Counted from the first letter of the stretch, positions 43,462-54,598 are shown. The stretch: DNA of 64,000 nucleotides from Streptomyces sp. NBC_01231 (GCA_035999765.1 CP108521.1:7130001-7194000), one strand, 5' to 3'. The notes: generated from the sequence alone by a model not told the origin. Numbers and translations are program-made.

Positions 43462-44982
43462 GTGAGCGGCAACGGCGGTAGCGGGACGGGCGCGACGAAC
43501 GCGATGAACGCGACGACCGCGACGACCGCGACGAACACGGACAAGCGCCCCAACGAGCTGCTCACGTCGTGGTTCGTGCGCAGTGGGTGGTCCAAGGGCG
43601 AGCTGGCGCGCCAAGTCAACCGCCGGGCCCGCCAGTTGGGGGCCAACCACATCTCCACCGACACCTCGCGCGTACGTCGCTGGCTGGACGGCGAGAACCC
43701 CCGTGAACCCATCCCCCGCATCCTGTCGGAGCTGTTCTCCGAGCGGTTCGGCTGTGTCGTCTCCGTCGAGGACCTCGGACTGCGCACCGCCCGGCAGCTG
43801 CCCTCCGCGACCGGCGTCGACCTGCCCTGGACGGGCCCGCAGACCGTGGCCCTGCTCAGCGAGTTCTCGCGCAGCGACCTGATGCTGGCGCGGCGCGGCT
43901 TCCTCGGAACCTCGCTGGCCCTGTCCGCGGGCCCGTCCCTCATCGAGCCCATGCAGCGCTGGCTGGTGCCCGCGCCCGCGGCCTCGTACCAGGAGCCCGA
44001 ACCGGCCTCGTCCTCGGCCCGCCGCGGCCGGCTGTCCAGGCCCGAGCTGGAGTTACTGGAGTCGACCACGGTGATGTTCCGCCAGTGGGACGCCCAGTGC
44101 GGCGGCGGCCTGCGCCGCAAGGCGGTCGTCGGCCAGTTGCACGAGGTGACCGATCTCCTCCAGGAGCCCCAGCCCGAGGCCACCACCCGCAAGCTGTTCA
44201 AGGTGGCCGCCGAGCTCGCGGAGCTGGCCGGCTGGATGTCGTACGACGTCGGACTGCAGCCCGCCGCGCAGAAGTACTTCGTCCTCGCCCTGCACGCCGC
44301 CAAGGAGGCGGGCGACAAGCCGCTCGGCTCGTACGTGTTGTCCAGCATGAGCCGCCAGATGATCCACCTCGGTCGGCCCGAGGACGCGCTGGAGTTGATC
44401 CACCTCGCTCAGTACGGCAGCCGGGACTGCGCGAGCCCGCGCACCCAGTCCATGCTGTATGCGATGGAGGCCCGCGCCTACGCCAACATGGGGCAGCCCG
44501 GCAAGTGCAAGCGGGCGGTCCGGATGGCCGAGGACACCTTCGGCGACATCGACGAGTGGGACGAGCCGGACCCCGACTGGATCCGCTTCTTCTCCGAGGC
44601 CGAGCTGTACGGCGAGAACTCCCACTCCTACCGCGACCTCGCCTACGTCGCCGGCCGCAGCCCCACCTACGCCTCCCTGGCCGAGCCCCTGATGGGACGG
44701 GCCGTCGAGCTCTTCGCCAAGGACGACGAGCACCAGCGGTCGTACGCACTGAACCTCATCGGGATGGCCACCGTGCACCTCCTCCAGCGGGAGCCCGAGC
44801 AGGGCGCCGTACCGGCCGCGCAGGCCATGCAGATCGCCAAGAAGGTGCGCTCCGAGCGCGTGAACACTCGTATCCGCAAGACCGTCGACACGGCTGTACG
44901 CGATTTCGGCGAGCTCGCCGCGGTCGTGGACCTCACCGACCAGCTCGCCGTGGAGCTGCCCGAGACCGCCGAGGCGGTCTGA
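43462..44982 (+). CDS. nsdA: NsdA-type negative regulator of differentiation
   Basis: 506-aa regulator. A low-complexity Asn/Ala/Thr stretch (residues about 8-30, encoded by 9-bp GCGACGAAC-type repeats) precedes a DNA-binding-like region with WFVRSGWSKGELARQVNRRARQ and SRVRRWLDGENPREPIP (about 38-85). A helical-repeat (TPR-like) C-terminal half follows (about 215-500). Gene position (prim-pol, nsdA, amtB) and sequence match NsdA, a repressor of sporulation and antibiotic production in S. coelicolor. GTG 43462 (VSGNGGSG) chosen. It carries an in-frame TTA at 44053-44055 (codon 198), the only TTA I found in a coding sequence of this window, so translation may depend on bldA tRNA. Confidence 0.88.
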   Translation: MSGNGGSGTGATNAMNATTATTATNTDKRPNELLTSWFVRSGWSKGELARQVNRRARQLGANHISTDTSRVRRWLDGENPREPIPRILSELFSERFGCVVSVEDLGLRTARQLPSATGVDLPWTGPQTVALLSEFSRSDLMLARRGFLGTSLALSAGPSLIEPMQRWLVPAPAASYQEPEPASSSARRGRLSRPELELLESTTVMFRQWDAQCGGGLRRKAVVGQLHEVTDLLQEPQPEATTRKLFKVAAELAELAGWMSYDVGLQPAAQKYFVLALHAAKEAGDKPLGSYVLSSMSRQMIHLGRPEDALELIHLAQYGSRDCASPRTQSMLYAMEARAYANMGQPGKCKRAVRMAEDTFGDIDEWDEPDPDWIRFFSEAELYGENSHSYRDLAYVAGRSPTYASLAEPLMGRAVELFAKDDEHQRSYALNLIGMATVHLLQREPEQGAVPAAQAMQIAKKVRSERVNTRIRKTVDTAVRDFGELAAVVDLTDQLAVELPETAEAV

Positions 44983-45307
44983 CGGGGGCGGCGCCACCCC
45001 TGGACCCCGGCCGCGGCCGGCCCTCCCGAACTGCCCGACTCGGCTCCCCCATGCCAGGTCATCGGAAGGCCGACCGCGGCCGGCCTGCTTCCTGCACCGA
45101 AGGTTGCGCCACGATAACGATCGACTCGGCCGAAATCCGCCAGTTCATCGACGCGTAACACAGAAGGCGCCTTCGTCACGGCGGCGAAACAACGAGGGGC
45201 TTCCATCGAAACCGTGCTGCGTCAATCTCATGGCGCATAACCGGCCCACCCCTCATACCGCTCAGGCTTCGCCCGCACGGGGCCGTACCAATGACGAGGA
45301 GACGCCG
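44983..45307 (+). other. amtB control region
   Basis: 325 bp between nsdA and amtB containing the GlnR-type element at 45175-45190 and an AGGAG-type ribosome site just before amtB. A second, weaker GlnR-like half-site pair (TCGAC-n6-GAAAT, 45121-45136) lies further upstream. No gene is supported. Confidence 0.6.
45175..45190 (+). promoter_or_regulatory. Candidate GlnR box upstream of amtB
   Basis: GTCAC-n6-GAAAC (GTCAC at 45175-45179, GAAAC at 45186-45190) exactly matches the established gTnAc-n6-GaAAc GlnR half-site pair, 118 bp upstream of the amtB start. amtB is a known GlnR-activated gene in Streptomyces. Confidence 0.75.
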
Positions 45308-46983
<1,676 letters not shown>

Positions 46984-47008
46984 CAGAAGAAACGACAGGA
47001 GTCGCTGG

Positions 47009-49456
47009 GTGACGAGTACGGACGTGCGCAAGGAAGCAGAGGACTCGGGACCCAGCGGCTACGCGGCGGCCCGGCTGCGCCTCCTCACCGAGGGGGCGCA
47101 GTCCGGGCCGCCGCGCCGTACGGCGCTCTCCGAACTGACGGACGACTGGCTGTCGGGGCTGTTCGGCGCCGGCGCCGAGAACCTGCGCGGGGTCTCCCTC
47201 GTCGCGGTCGGCGGCTACGGCCGCGGGGAACTGTCCCCACGCAGCGACCTGGACCTGCTCCTGCTGCACGACGGCAGCGACTCCGCCGCGGTCGCCGCGC
47301 TGGCCGACCGCATCTGGTATCCCGTCTGGGACCTGGGCCTGGCCCTCGACCACTCGGTCCGCACCCCCGCCGAGGCCCGCAAGACGGCCGCCGAGGACCT
47401 CAAGGTGCAGCTGGGGCTGCTCGACGCCCGCCACCTCGCCGGTGACCTGGGGCTGACGGCCGGCCTGCGGACCACTGTCCTCGCCGACTGGCGCAACCAG
47501 GCCCCGAAACGCCTCCCCGAGCTCCAGGAACTGTGCGCGGAGCGTGCCGAACGGCAGGGGGAGCTGCAGTACCTGCTGGAGCCCGACCTGAAGGAGGCGC
47601 GAGGCGGGCTGAGGGACGCCACGGCGCTGCGCGCGGTCGCCGCCTCCTGGCTGGCCGACGCCCCGCGCGAGGGTCTCGACGACGCCCGGCGCCGACTGCT
47701 CGACGTGCGGGACGCCCTCCACCTGACGACGGGCCGCGCGACCGACCGGCTCGCACTCCAGGAACAGGACCAGGTCGCGGCCGAGCTCGGCCTGCTCGAC
47801 GCCGACACGCTGCTGCGGCAGGTGTACGAGGCGGCGCGGGTCATCTCGTACGCCAGTGACGTCACCTGGCGCGAAGTGGGCCGCGTGCTCAGGTCCCGCT
47901 CGGTCCGGCCGCGCCTGCGCGCCATGCTGGGCGGCGGCAAGCCGGTCTCCGAACGCTCGCCCCTGGCGGAGGGCGTGGTGGAGCAGGACGGCGAGGTGGT
48001 GCTCGCCCGGGCCGCGCGCCCCGAGCGCGATCCCGTCCTCCCGTTGCGTGCCGCGGCCGCCGCCGCGCAGGCCGGTCTTCCGCTCTCCCTGCACGCCGTA
48101 CGGCGTCTGGCCGCCACCGTGCGCCCCCTGCCCACGCCCTGGCCCGCCGAGGCACGTGAACAACTGGTGACCCTGCTCGGATCCGGCAGCCCCACGATCG
48201 ACGTCTGGGAGGCGCTGGAGGCCGAAGGCCTGATCACCCGCCTGCTGCCGGACTGGGAGCGGGTGCGCTGCCGCCCGCAGCGCAACGCCGTGCACATCTG
48301 GACCGTCGACCGGCACCTCATCGAGACCGCCGTACGCGCCTCCGAGTTCACCCGGCGCGTCCACCGCCCCGACCTCCTCCTGGTCGCCGCGCTGCTGCAC
48401 GACATCGGCAAGGGCTGGCCCGGCGACCACTCCGTGGCCGGCGAGATCATCGCCAAGGACGTGGCCGCCCGCATCGGGTTCGACCGCGCGGACGTGACCG
48501 TGCTCTCCACCCTGGTACGCCATCACCTGCTGCTCGTCGACACGGCCACCCGGCGCGACCTGGAGGACCCGGCCACCGTCCGTTCGGTCGCCGACGCGGT
48601 CGGCTCGCAGAGCACGCTGGAGCTGTTGCACGCGCTCACCGAGGCGGACGCGCTGGCCACCGGCCCGGCCGCCTGGTCGTCCTGGCGGGGCTCACTCGTC
48701 GCCGACCTGGTCAAGCGCGTCTCCGCGGTCCTGTCCGGCGACGTACCGGATGACCCGGAGGCCGCCGCGCCCACCGCCGAGCAGGAGCGGCTCGCCATCG
48801 AGGCGGTAGCGACCGGCGGCCCGGTGCTGGCGCTGCGCGCACAGACCGAACCGCCGACGGAGGAGCAGCCGTCCGGCGATCCGGAGCCGCTCGGCGTCGA
48901 ACTGCTCATCGCCGTACCGGACAGAGGGGGCGTGCTGCCCGCCGTTGCCGGTGTGCTCGCCATGCACCGCCTCACCGTCCGCACCGCCGAACTGCGCGCC
49001 CTGGACCTGCCGGACGGCGTCGACGACTCCGTGCTGCTGCTGAACTGGCGGGTCGCCGCCGAGTACGGCTCCCTGCCGCAGGCCGCGAGGCTGCGCGCCG
49101 ACCTCGTACGGGCCCTGGACGGGTCGCTGGACATCGCCGGCCGCCTCGCCGAGAGGGACGCCGCGTATCCGCGCCGCCGGGGTGTCGTGGCGCCCGCCGC
49201 GCGGGTGTCGGTCGCCCCGGCCGCGTCCCGGCTGGCGACCGTGATCGAGGTCCGCGCCCATGACGCGCCCGGTCTGCTGCACCGGATCGGGCGGGCGCTG
49301 GACGAGGCGAAGCTCCGGGTGCGCAGCATGCACGTCTCCACGCTGGGTGCCAACGCCGTGGACGCCTTCTATGTGACCGGGCCCGAAGGGGCGCCGCTGC
49401 CCAGCGAGGAGGCGGCCGTGGTGGCGCGGAGACTGGAGGAGACACTGCGCGGCTGA
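47009..49456 (+). CDS. glnD: PII nucleotidyltransferase GlnD
   Basis: 815-aa four-domain enzyme that modifies and demodifies GlnK. The N-terminal nucleotidyltransferase has GGYGRGELSPRSDLDLLLL (catalytic acidic pair). An HD domain with LLHDIGKGWPGDH performs removal. Two C-terminal ACT domains (about 625-705 and 745-815) bind glutamine. In streptomycetes it acts as an adenylyltransferase. GTG 47009 (VTSTDVRKEAED) has AGGAG 8 nt upstream. Last gene of the amtB-glnK-glnD operon, with ffh following after 110 bp. Confidence 0.95.
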   Translation: MTSTDVRKEAEDSGPSGYAAARLRLLTEGAQSGPPRRTALSELTDDWLSGLFGAGAENLRGVSLVAVGGYGRGELSPRSDLDLLLLHDGSDSAAVAALADRIWYPVWDLGLALDHSVRTPAEARKTAAEDLKVQLGLLDARHLAGDLGLTAGLRTTVLADWRNQAPKRLPELQELCAERAERQGELQYLLEPDLKEARGGLRDATALRAVAASWLADAPREGLDDARRRLLDVRDALHLTTGRATDRLALQEQDQVAAELGLLDADTLLRQVYEAARVISYASDVTWREVGRVLRSRSVRPRLRAMLGGGKPVSERSPLAEGVVEQDGEVVLARAARPERDPVLPLRAAAAAAQAGLPLSLHAVRRLAATVRPLPTPWPAEAREQLVTLLGSGSPTIDVWEALEAEGLITRLLPDWERVRCRPQRNAVHIWTVDRHLIETAVRASEFTRRVHRPDLLLVAALLHDIGKGWPGDHSVAGEIIAKDVAARIGFDRADVTVLSTLVRHHLLLVDTATRRDLEDPATVRSVADAVGSQSTLELLHALTEADALATGPAAWSSWRGSLVADLVKRVSAVLSGDVPDDPEAAAPTAEQERLAIEAVATGGPVLALRAQTEPPTEEQPSGDPEPLGVELLIAVPDRGGVLPAVAGVLAMHRLTVRTAELRALDLPDGVDDSVLLLNWRVAAEYGSLPQAARLRADLVRALDGSLDIAGRLAERDAAYPRRRGVVAPAARVSVAPAASRLATVIEVRAHDAPGLLHRIGRALDEAKLRVRSMHVSTLGANAVDAFYVTGPEGAPLPSEEAAVVARRLEETLRG

Positions 49457-49566
49457 CCGGCCAGGACCCGGTCTTCGACCGACCGTGACCCGGTCCGGTG
49501 GAGGCGGGATACCCTGGAGGGCGATTCCGAAGCCAGCCACCGACGACCCCGAGGACCGCGAGCGCC

Positions 49567-51117
49567 GTGTTCGATACTCTTTCCGATCGCCTCTCAGCGA
49601 CCTTCAAGAACCTGCGCGGCAAAGGACGGCTCTCCGAGGCGGACATCGACGCCACCGCGCGCGAGATCCGCATCGCGCTCCTCGAGGCGGATGTGGCCCT
49701 GCCGGTCGTCCGGACGTTCATCAAGAACGTCAAGGAGCGTGCCCTCGGCGCCGATGTCTCCAAGGCGCTGAACCCGGCCCAGCAGGTCCTGAAGATCGTC
49801 AACGAGGAACTCGTCACGATCCTCGGCGGCGAGACCCGGCGCCTGCGCTTCGCCAAGCAGCCGCCGACCGTGATCATGCTGGCGGGTCTGCAGGGTGCCG
49901 GTAAGACCACCCTCGCGGGCAAGCTCGGTCGCTGGCTGAAGGAGCAGGGCCACTCGCCCCTCCTGGTCGCCGCCGACCTCCAGCGCCCCAACGCGGTGAA
50001 CCAGCTCAGCGTGGTCGCCGAGCGCGCGAGCGTCGCCGTGTACGCGCCCGAGCCGGGCAACGGCGTCGGCGACCCGGTGAAGGTCGCCAAGGACTCCATC
50101 GAGTTCGCCAAAACCAAGGTCCACGACATCGTGATCGTGGACACCGCCGGCCGCCTCGGCATCGACGCCGACATGATGCAGCAGGCCGCGGACATCCGGG
50201 ACGCGGTGTCGCCGGACGAGATCCTGTTCGTCGTCGACGCGATGATCGGTCAGGACGCGGTCAACACCGCCGAGTCCTTCCGGGACGGCGTCGGATTCGA
50301 CGGCGTGGTGCTCTCCAAGCTCGACGGTGACGCCCGCGGTGGTGCCGCCCTGTCGATCGCTTCGGTCACCGGCAAGCCGATCATGTTCGCGTCGAACGGC
50401 GAGAAGCTCGAGGACTTCGACGCGTTCCACCCGGACCGGATGGCCTCCCGCATCCTCGACATGGGTGACCTGCTCACCCTGATCGAGCAGGCGGAGAAGA
50501 CGTTCAGCCAGGAAGAGGCCCAGAAGATGGCCTCCAAGCTGGCGTCCAAGAAGGGCCAGGAGTTCACGCTCGACGACTTCCTGGCGCAGATGGAGCAGGT
50601 CCGCAAGATGGGCTCCATCTCCAAGCTGCTCGGCATGCTCCCGGGCATGGGCCAGATCAAGGACCAGATCAACAACCTGGACGAGCGCGACGTCGACCGC
50701 ACGGCCGCGATCATCAAGTCGATGACCCCGGCCGAGCGCCACGAGCCGACGATCATCAACGGTTCCCGCCGCGCCCGTATCGCCAAGGGTTCCGGAGTCG
50801 ACGTCAGCGCCGTCAAAAACCTGGTCGAGCGGTTCTTCGAGGCGCGCAAGATGATGTCCCGCATGGCCCAGGGCGGCGGCATGCCCGGTATGCCGGGGGT
50901 TCCGGGCATGGGTGGCGGCCCCGGCCGCTCCAAGAAGCAGCCGAAGAAGGCCAAGGGCAAGCAGCGCTCCGGCAACCCGATGAAGCGCAAGCAGCAGGAG
51001 CAGGAGGAGGCCGCGCGCCGCGCCGCCGCGGCCGAGGGCGGCGCCTTCGGCGTGCCGGGCCAGCAGGCCCCGCAGGATTTCGAACTGCCGGACGAGTTCA
51101 AGAAGTTCATGGGCTGA
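49567..51117 (+). CDS. ffh: Signal recognition particle protein Ffh
   Basis: 516-aa SRP54 GTPase for co-translational targeting. N domain from VFDTLSDRLSATFKNLRGKG; G motifs GLQGAGKTTLAG, DTAGRLGID and SKLDGDARGGA. The methionine-rich M domain (about 320-450) binds signal peptides and SRP RNA, including MTPAERHEP, NGSRRARIAKGSG and GGGMPGMPGVPGMGG. A Lys/Gln/Ala tail ends ELPDEFKKFMG. GTG 49567 is preferred; sequence upstream in frame is not family-like. A strong hairpin follows at 51162-51197. Confidence 0.96.
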   Translation: MFDTLSDRLSATFKNLRGKGRLSEADIDATAREIRIALLEADVALPVVRTFIKNVKERALGADVSKALNPAQQVLKIVNEELVTILGGETRRLRFAKQPPTVIMLAGLQGAGKTTLAGKLGRWLKEQGHSPLLVAADLQRPNAVNQLSVVAERASVAVYAPEPGNGVGDPVKVAKDSIEFAKTKVHDIVIVDTAGRLGIDADMMQQAADIRDAVSPDEILFVVDAMIGQDAVNTAESFRDGVGFDGVVLSKLDGDARGGAALSIASVTGKPIMFASNGEKLEDFDAFHPDRMASRILDMGDLLTLIEQAEKTFSQEEAQKMASKLASKKGQEFTLDDFLAQMEQVRKMGSISKLLGMLPGMGQIKDQINNLDERDVDRTAAIIKSMTPAERHEPTIINGSRRARIAKGSGVDVSAVKNLVERFFEARKMMSRMAQGGGMPGMPGVPGMGGGPGRSKKQPKKAKGKQRSGNPMKRKQQEQEEAARRAAAAEGGAFGVPGQQAPQDFELPDEFKKFMG

Positions 51118-51161
51118 CGGATGGTGGACGCGGCTCAGTGCTGAGCCCGTCCGTACGTCGC

Positions 51162-51197
51162 CGGGGGTGCCTCTCCTTTCACGGAGGGGCACCCCCG
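51162..51197. terminator. ffh terminator (bidirectional)
   Basis: 15-bp stem CGGGGGTGCCTCTCC/GGAGGGGCACCCCCG with one wobble and a TTTCAC loop, between convergent ffh and the methyltransferase gene. A second small palindrome GGCTCAG-TG-CTGAGCC precedes it at 51132-51147. Confidence 0.85.
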
Positions 51198-51237
51198 TCG
51201 CGTACCGCACGCTGGTGGAGCAGGGGCCCACACAGGT

Positions 51238-52092
51238 CTACGGGACCCGCGCGATCAGGTACCGGAACACGTTGGCCATCCACACCGTGCCGTCCCGGCG
51301 TTGATGCGGATGCAGCGCCTCCGTCAGTTCCTTGTCCACCTGCGCCTGGTCCGTCGCGGAGATCGCCGCGTCGAAGAGTCCCGTCGACAGCAGCCCCCGT
51401 ACGGCGCTTTCGGTGCCGGCGTACCCGAACGGACAGGCGACCCGGCCGGAACCGTCCGGCTTGAGGCCCGTCCGGTGGGCGACCTCCTCCAGGTCGTCAC
51501 GGAGGGCGGGGCGCCAACTGGCCGTGCCACGCAGTGGATCGGCCAGCTTGGTGGCCACCCGCAGCACGGACGTCGTGGCGCAGCGCTCCGGCGGGCCCCA
51601 GCCGGCCAGCACCACGGGCGCCCCGCGCTCGGCCAGCGGCGCCGCCGAGGCGAGCAGCCCACCGAGCCCCTCCGAGTCCCCCGCGAGACATCCGATGGGC
51701 TCGAACGCGGTCACCAGGTTGTACGCGGGCGACCCCGCGTCGGCCGCCTCCTCGGGCGTTCCCTCGACGAGCCGGGCCCCGCCACGCGCGCGCGTGCCCC
51801 TCGCCTCCGGCAGCAGCCGCTCACGCGCGAGGGCGAGCCGTTCGGGGGAGTCGTCGACACCGGTGACCGCGGCGCCTCTGGAGGCCGCCATCAGCAGGGC
51901 CAGCCCGGAACCGCAGCCGAGCCCCAACAGCCGCGTGCGCGGGCCCACTTCGAGTCGCTTGTGGACGGCCTCGTAGAGCGGCACCAGCATCCGCTCCTGG
52001 ATCTCGGACCAGTCACGCGCGCGTGCACCGCGGTCCGGACGGAAGGTCTCTCCCGTGCCGGGCCGGTGCTGCCGCACGAGCGTAGGTGTCAT
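51238..52092 (-). CDS. SAM-dependent methyltransferase
   Basis: 284-aa class I methyltransferase-like protein. SAM motif I is RLLGLGCGSGLALLMAASRGA, with an acidic motif II GVDDSPERLAL after it. The N-terminus contains RDWSEIQERMLVPLYEAVHKRL, as in small-molecule methyltransferases near actinomycete housekeeping genes. The substrate is unknown. ATG at 52090-52092 (minus). Single gene convergent with ffh and divergent from proS. Confidence 0.85.
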   Translation of the reverse strand: MTPTLVRQHRPGTGETFRPDRGARARDWSEIQERMLVPLYEAVHKRLEVGPRTRLLGLGCGSGLALLMAASRGAAVTGVDDSPERLALARERLLPEARGTRARGGARLVEGTPEEAADAGSPAYNLVTAFEPIGCLAGDSEGLGGLLASAAPLAERGAPVVLAGWGPPERCATTSVLRVATKLADPLRGTASWRPALRDDLEEVAHRTGLKPDGSGRVACPFGYAGTESAVRGLLSTGLFDAAISATDQAQVDKELTEALHPHQRRDGTVWMANVFRYLIARVP

Positions 52093-52289
52093 AGGTAAGC
52101 GCCCCAATCCGCCGAGTTTCCCCTGTGCCCGTTTCCTGAGCCCCCGTGCAGTGCGCTCGCACTCCCCCCGTATGCCAGGTAACTCCGCACTCGACCGCGC
52201 GTCCAGGGGTTGTCGAGCCCCGCTTGTGGTTGGACTGTGCCAGTGGCGAGATTTCACATGCCGGCAACCTGGCCCCGTACCATCGCGCC

Positions 52290-53735
52290 ATGGCAAAGGC
52301 ACCCGTTCTCACACCGCGGGCGGAAGACTTCCCGCGCTGGTACCAGGATCTGATCGCCAAGGCCGAACTGGCCGACAACGGGCCGGTGCGCGGCACCATG
52401 GTGATCCGACCGTACGGGTACGGACTGTGGGAGCGGATGCAGGCCGAGATGGATGCCCGGATCAAGGCGACGGGCACGCAGAACGCGTACTTCCCGCTGC
52501 TGATCCCGCAGTCGTACCTCACCCGCGAGGCGGACCACGTCGAGGGCTTCGCGCCGGAACTCGCGGTCGTCACCCACGGCGGCGGCAAGGAGCTGGAGGA
52601 GCCGGCGGTGGTCCGCCCCACCTCCGAGATGATCGTCAACGACTACTTCTCGAAGTGGGTGCAGAGCTACCGCGACCTGCCCCTCCTCATCAACCAGTGG
52701 GCCAACGTGGTCCGTTGGGAGCTGCGCCCCCGTCTGTTCCTGCGGACGACCGAGTTCCTGTGGCAGGAGGGCCACACCGCACACGCCACCTACGAGGACG
52801 CCCGGGACTTCGCCTCCCGCATCCACCGCGAGGTCTACGAGGACTTCATGGTGAACGTCCTCGCGATGGACGTCGTCCCCGGTCGCAAGACCGTCAGGGA
52901 GCGGTTCGCCGGTGCCGTCAACACCCTCACGCTCGAAGGCATGATGGGCGACGGCAAGGCCCTGCAGATGGCGACCAGCCACGAGCTGGGCCAGAACTTC
53001 GCCAAGGCCTTCGACACCCGGTACCTGTCGAAGGAGGGCACGCAGGAACTGGTGTGGCAGACCTCCTGGGGATCGACGACCCGCATGATCGGCGCCCTGG
53101 TGATGATGCACGGCGACGACAACGGCCTGCGTGTCCCGCCGCGGCTCGCCCAGACCCAGGTCGTCGTCCTCGCCATCAAGGGCGACGACACGGTTCTGGC
53201 CAAGGTCCACGAGATCGGCGATCAGTTGCGGGCGGCGGGCCTGCGCGTCCATGTCGACGACCGCACCGACACGCCGTTCGGGCGCCGCGCCGTCGACTGG
53301 GAGCTGAAGGGCGTGCCCGTACGCGTCGAGGTCGGGCCCCGTGACCTGGAGAACGGCACCGCGATGCTGGCGCGGCGGATCCCTGGGGGCACCTCCCAGG
53401 CTTTCGGCACTGGGGGAGGCAAGGAGGCGGTGCCCCTGGACGCGTTGCCGGGACTGCTTCCCGCCGTCCTGGAGGAGGACCAGGCGCTGCTGCTGGAACA
53501 GTCCCGCGAACGCCGGAAGTCCCGCACCTATGACGCGTCCACGATCGAGGAGGCCGTCGAGGTGACCGGCGCCGGCGGTTGGGCGCGTATCCCCTGGGCG
53601 GTGCTCGGCGAGGAGGGCGAGGCCAGGCTGGGCGAGCACGCCGTGACCGTACGGTGTCTGGTCGCCGAGGACGGGTCGGTGCCGGAGGCCGACGAGGCGC
53701 CCGGTAACGTCGCGATCGTCGCGCGCGCTTACTGA
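52290..53735 (+). CDS. proS: Prolyl-tRNA synthetase (short, eukaryote/archaeal-like type)
   Basis: 481-aa class II synthetase charging tRNA-Pro. It begins MAKAPVLTPRAEDFPRWYQD. Motif 2 is in RWELRPRLFLRTTEFLWQEGHTAH and motif 3 in GSTTRMIGALVMMHGDDNGL. It lacks the bacterial-type editing insertion and carries the C-terminal extra domain ending NVAIVARAY, so it belongs to the type shared with archaea and eukaryotes. Odd feature: the segment GTSQAFGTGGG after RRIPG is encoded by a palindromic block at 53381-53420 and looks like an in-frame insertion of about 10 codons. ATG 52290. Confidence 0.95.
   Translation: MAKAPVLTPRAEDFPRWYQDLIAKAELADNGPVRGTMVIRPYGYGLWERMQAEMDARIKATGTQNAYFPLLIPQSYLTREADHVEGFAPELAVVTHGGGKELEEPAVVRPTSEMIVNDYFSKWVQSYRDLPLLINQWANVVRWELRPRLFLRTTEFLWQEGHTAHATYEDARDFASRIHREVYEDFMVNVLAMDVVPGRKTVRERFAGAVNTLTLEGMMGDGKALQMATSHELGQNFAKAFDTRYLSKEGTQELVWQTSWGSTTRMIGALVMMHGDDNGLRVPPRLAQTQVVVLAIKGDDTVLAKVHEIGDQLRAAGLRVHVDDRTDTPFGRRAVDWELKGVPVRVEVGPRDLENGTAMLARRIPGGTSQAFGTGGGKEAVPLDALPGLLPAVLEEDQALLLEQSRERRKSRTYDASTIEEAVEVTGAGGWARIPWAVLGEEGEARLGEHAVTVRCLVAEDGSVPEADEAPGNVAIVARAY
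53381..53420. repeat. Palindromic element inserted in proS
   Basis: Block CCTGGGGGCACCTCCCAGG followed by CTTTCGGCACTGGGGGAGGC: CCTGGG/CCCAGG and CCTCCC-AG/CTGGGGGAGG can pair, with a CTTTCGGCA loop. The layout resembles small palindromic repeats dispersed in Streptomyces intergenic regions. Here it is read in frame as about 10 extra residues. Confidence 0.55.
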
Positions 53736-53995
53736 GGTAACGCCTTCCGGCGGCAGAGCGACCGAAACGCCTCTTGCGCAACGGCTGACCGCAGGTAACC
53801 CGGCGCGTGGACACGATCTACGTGCCGGGTCGTACGGGAGACTACGCACCAGCTTGGTACGAGCTGTGAGGCTTCTCCGCAGATCAGCGCACCCGCCCTC
53901 GTCCGGACGCATCAGTGCCAACTGACGGGTACGTGCAAATTATTTGGGATGCCCCGGAATAGGAACACAGCGGCACCCTGGCTCGTTGTCATTAC

Positions 53996-54598
53996 GTGAG
54001 CACGACACAGACACCACCTGTTCTCGCCGCAGAGCTGGCACAGGCGTGGGCCGACATTCAGCGGTACCACCCCGAGCTGCCCGATCTTGCCGCGCCAGAG
54101 TCCCTGATCGGGGAGTCGTCGTCCGCGTGCGGTCACGAGCTCTCCTTCGAGCGACTGCTTCACGAGGCAGTCCATGGCATCGCCGCCTCGCGCGGCATCC
54201 GCGACACCTCGCGGGCCGGCCGCTACCACAACCGCAGATTCCTCGCGATCGCCGAGGAGATGGGCCTGGACCACCCCGAGGAGCCGCACCCCAGCAGCGG
54301 TTTCTCCCTGGTCACGCTCACCCCCGAGGCGAAGCGCCGCTACCGCCCGACCATCGAGCGCCTGCAGCGGGCCCTCAAGGCCCACACGGCCGCGACCGCC
54401 GCGGACACGGCCCGCTCCTTCCGCGGCCCGGCCGCCCGCCACGGTTCCTCCGGTGGCGGCGTCCGCGTCAAGGCCGTCTGCGACTGCGGCCGCAACGTCC
54501 GGGTCGTCCCGTCGGTCCTGGCCCAGGCCCCGATCGTCTGCGGCGGCTGCGGGAAGCCGTTCAGAATCCCGGAGGTCGTGGGCGCGGCGGCGAGCTGA
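53996..54598 (+). CDS. SprT-like zinc metalloprotein
   Basis: 200-aa protein. An N-terminal SprT-like domain contains the metallopeptidase-type motif HEAVHG (H-E-x-x-H) in FERLLHEAVHGIAASRGIRD, followed by a conserved GRYHNRRF. A C-terminal zinc ribbon has CDCGRNVRVVP and CGGCGKPF. SprT domains in eukaryotic Spartan digest DNA-protein crosslinks; whether bacterial members do the same is not known. GTG 53996 starts VSTTQTPPVL; no clear ribosome site is seen, so the message may be leaderless. A terminator at 54674-54709 ends it. Confidence 0.8.
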   Translation: MSTTQTPPVLAAELAQAWADIQRYHPELPDLAAPESLIGESSSACGHELSFERLLHEAVHGIAASRGIRDTSRAGRYHNRRFLAIAEEMGLDHPEEPHPSSGFSLVTLTPEAKRRYRPTIERLQRALKAHTAATAADTARSFRGPAARHGSSGGGVRVKAVCDCGRNVRVVPSVLAQAPIVCGGCGKPFRIPEVVGAAAS

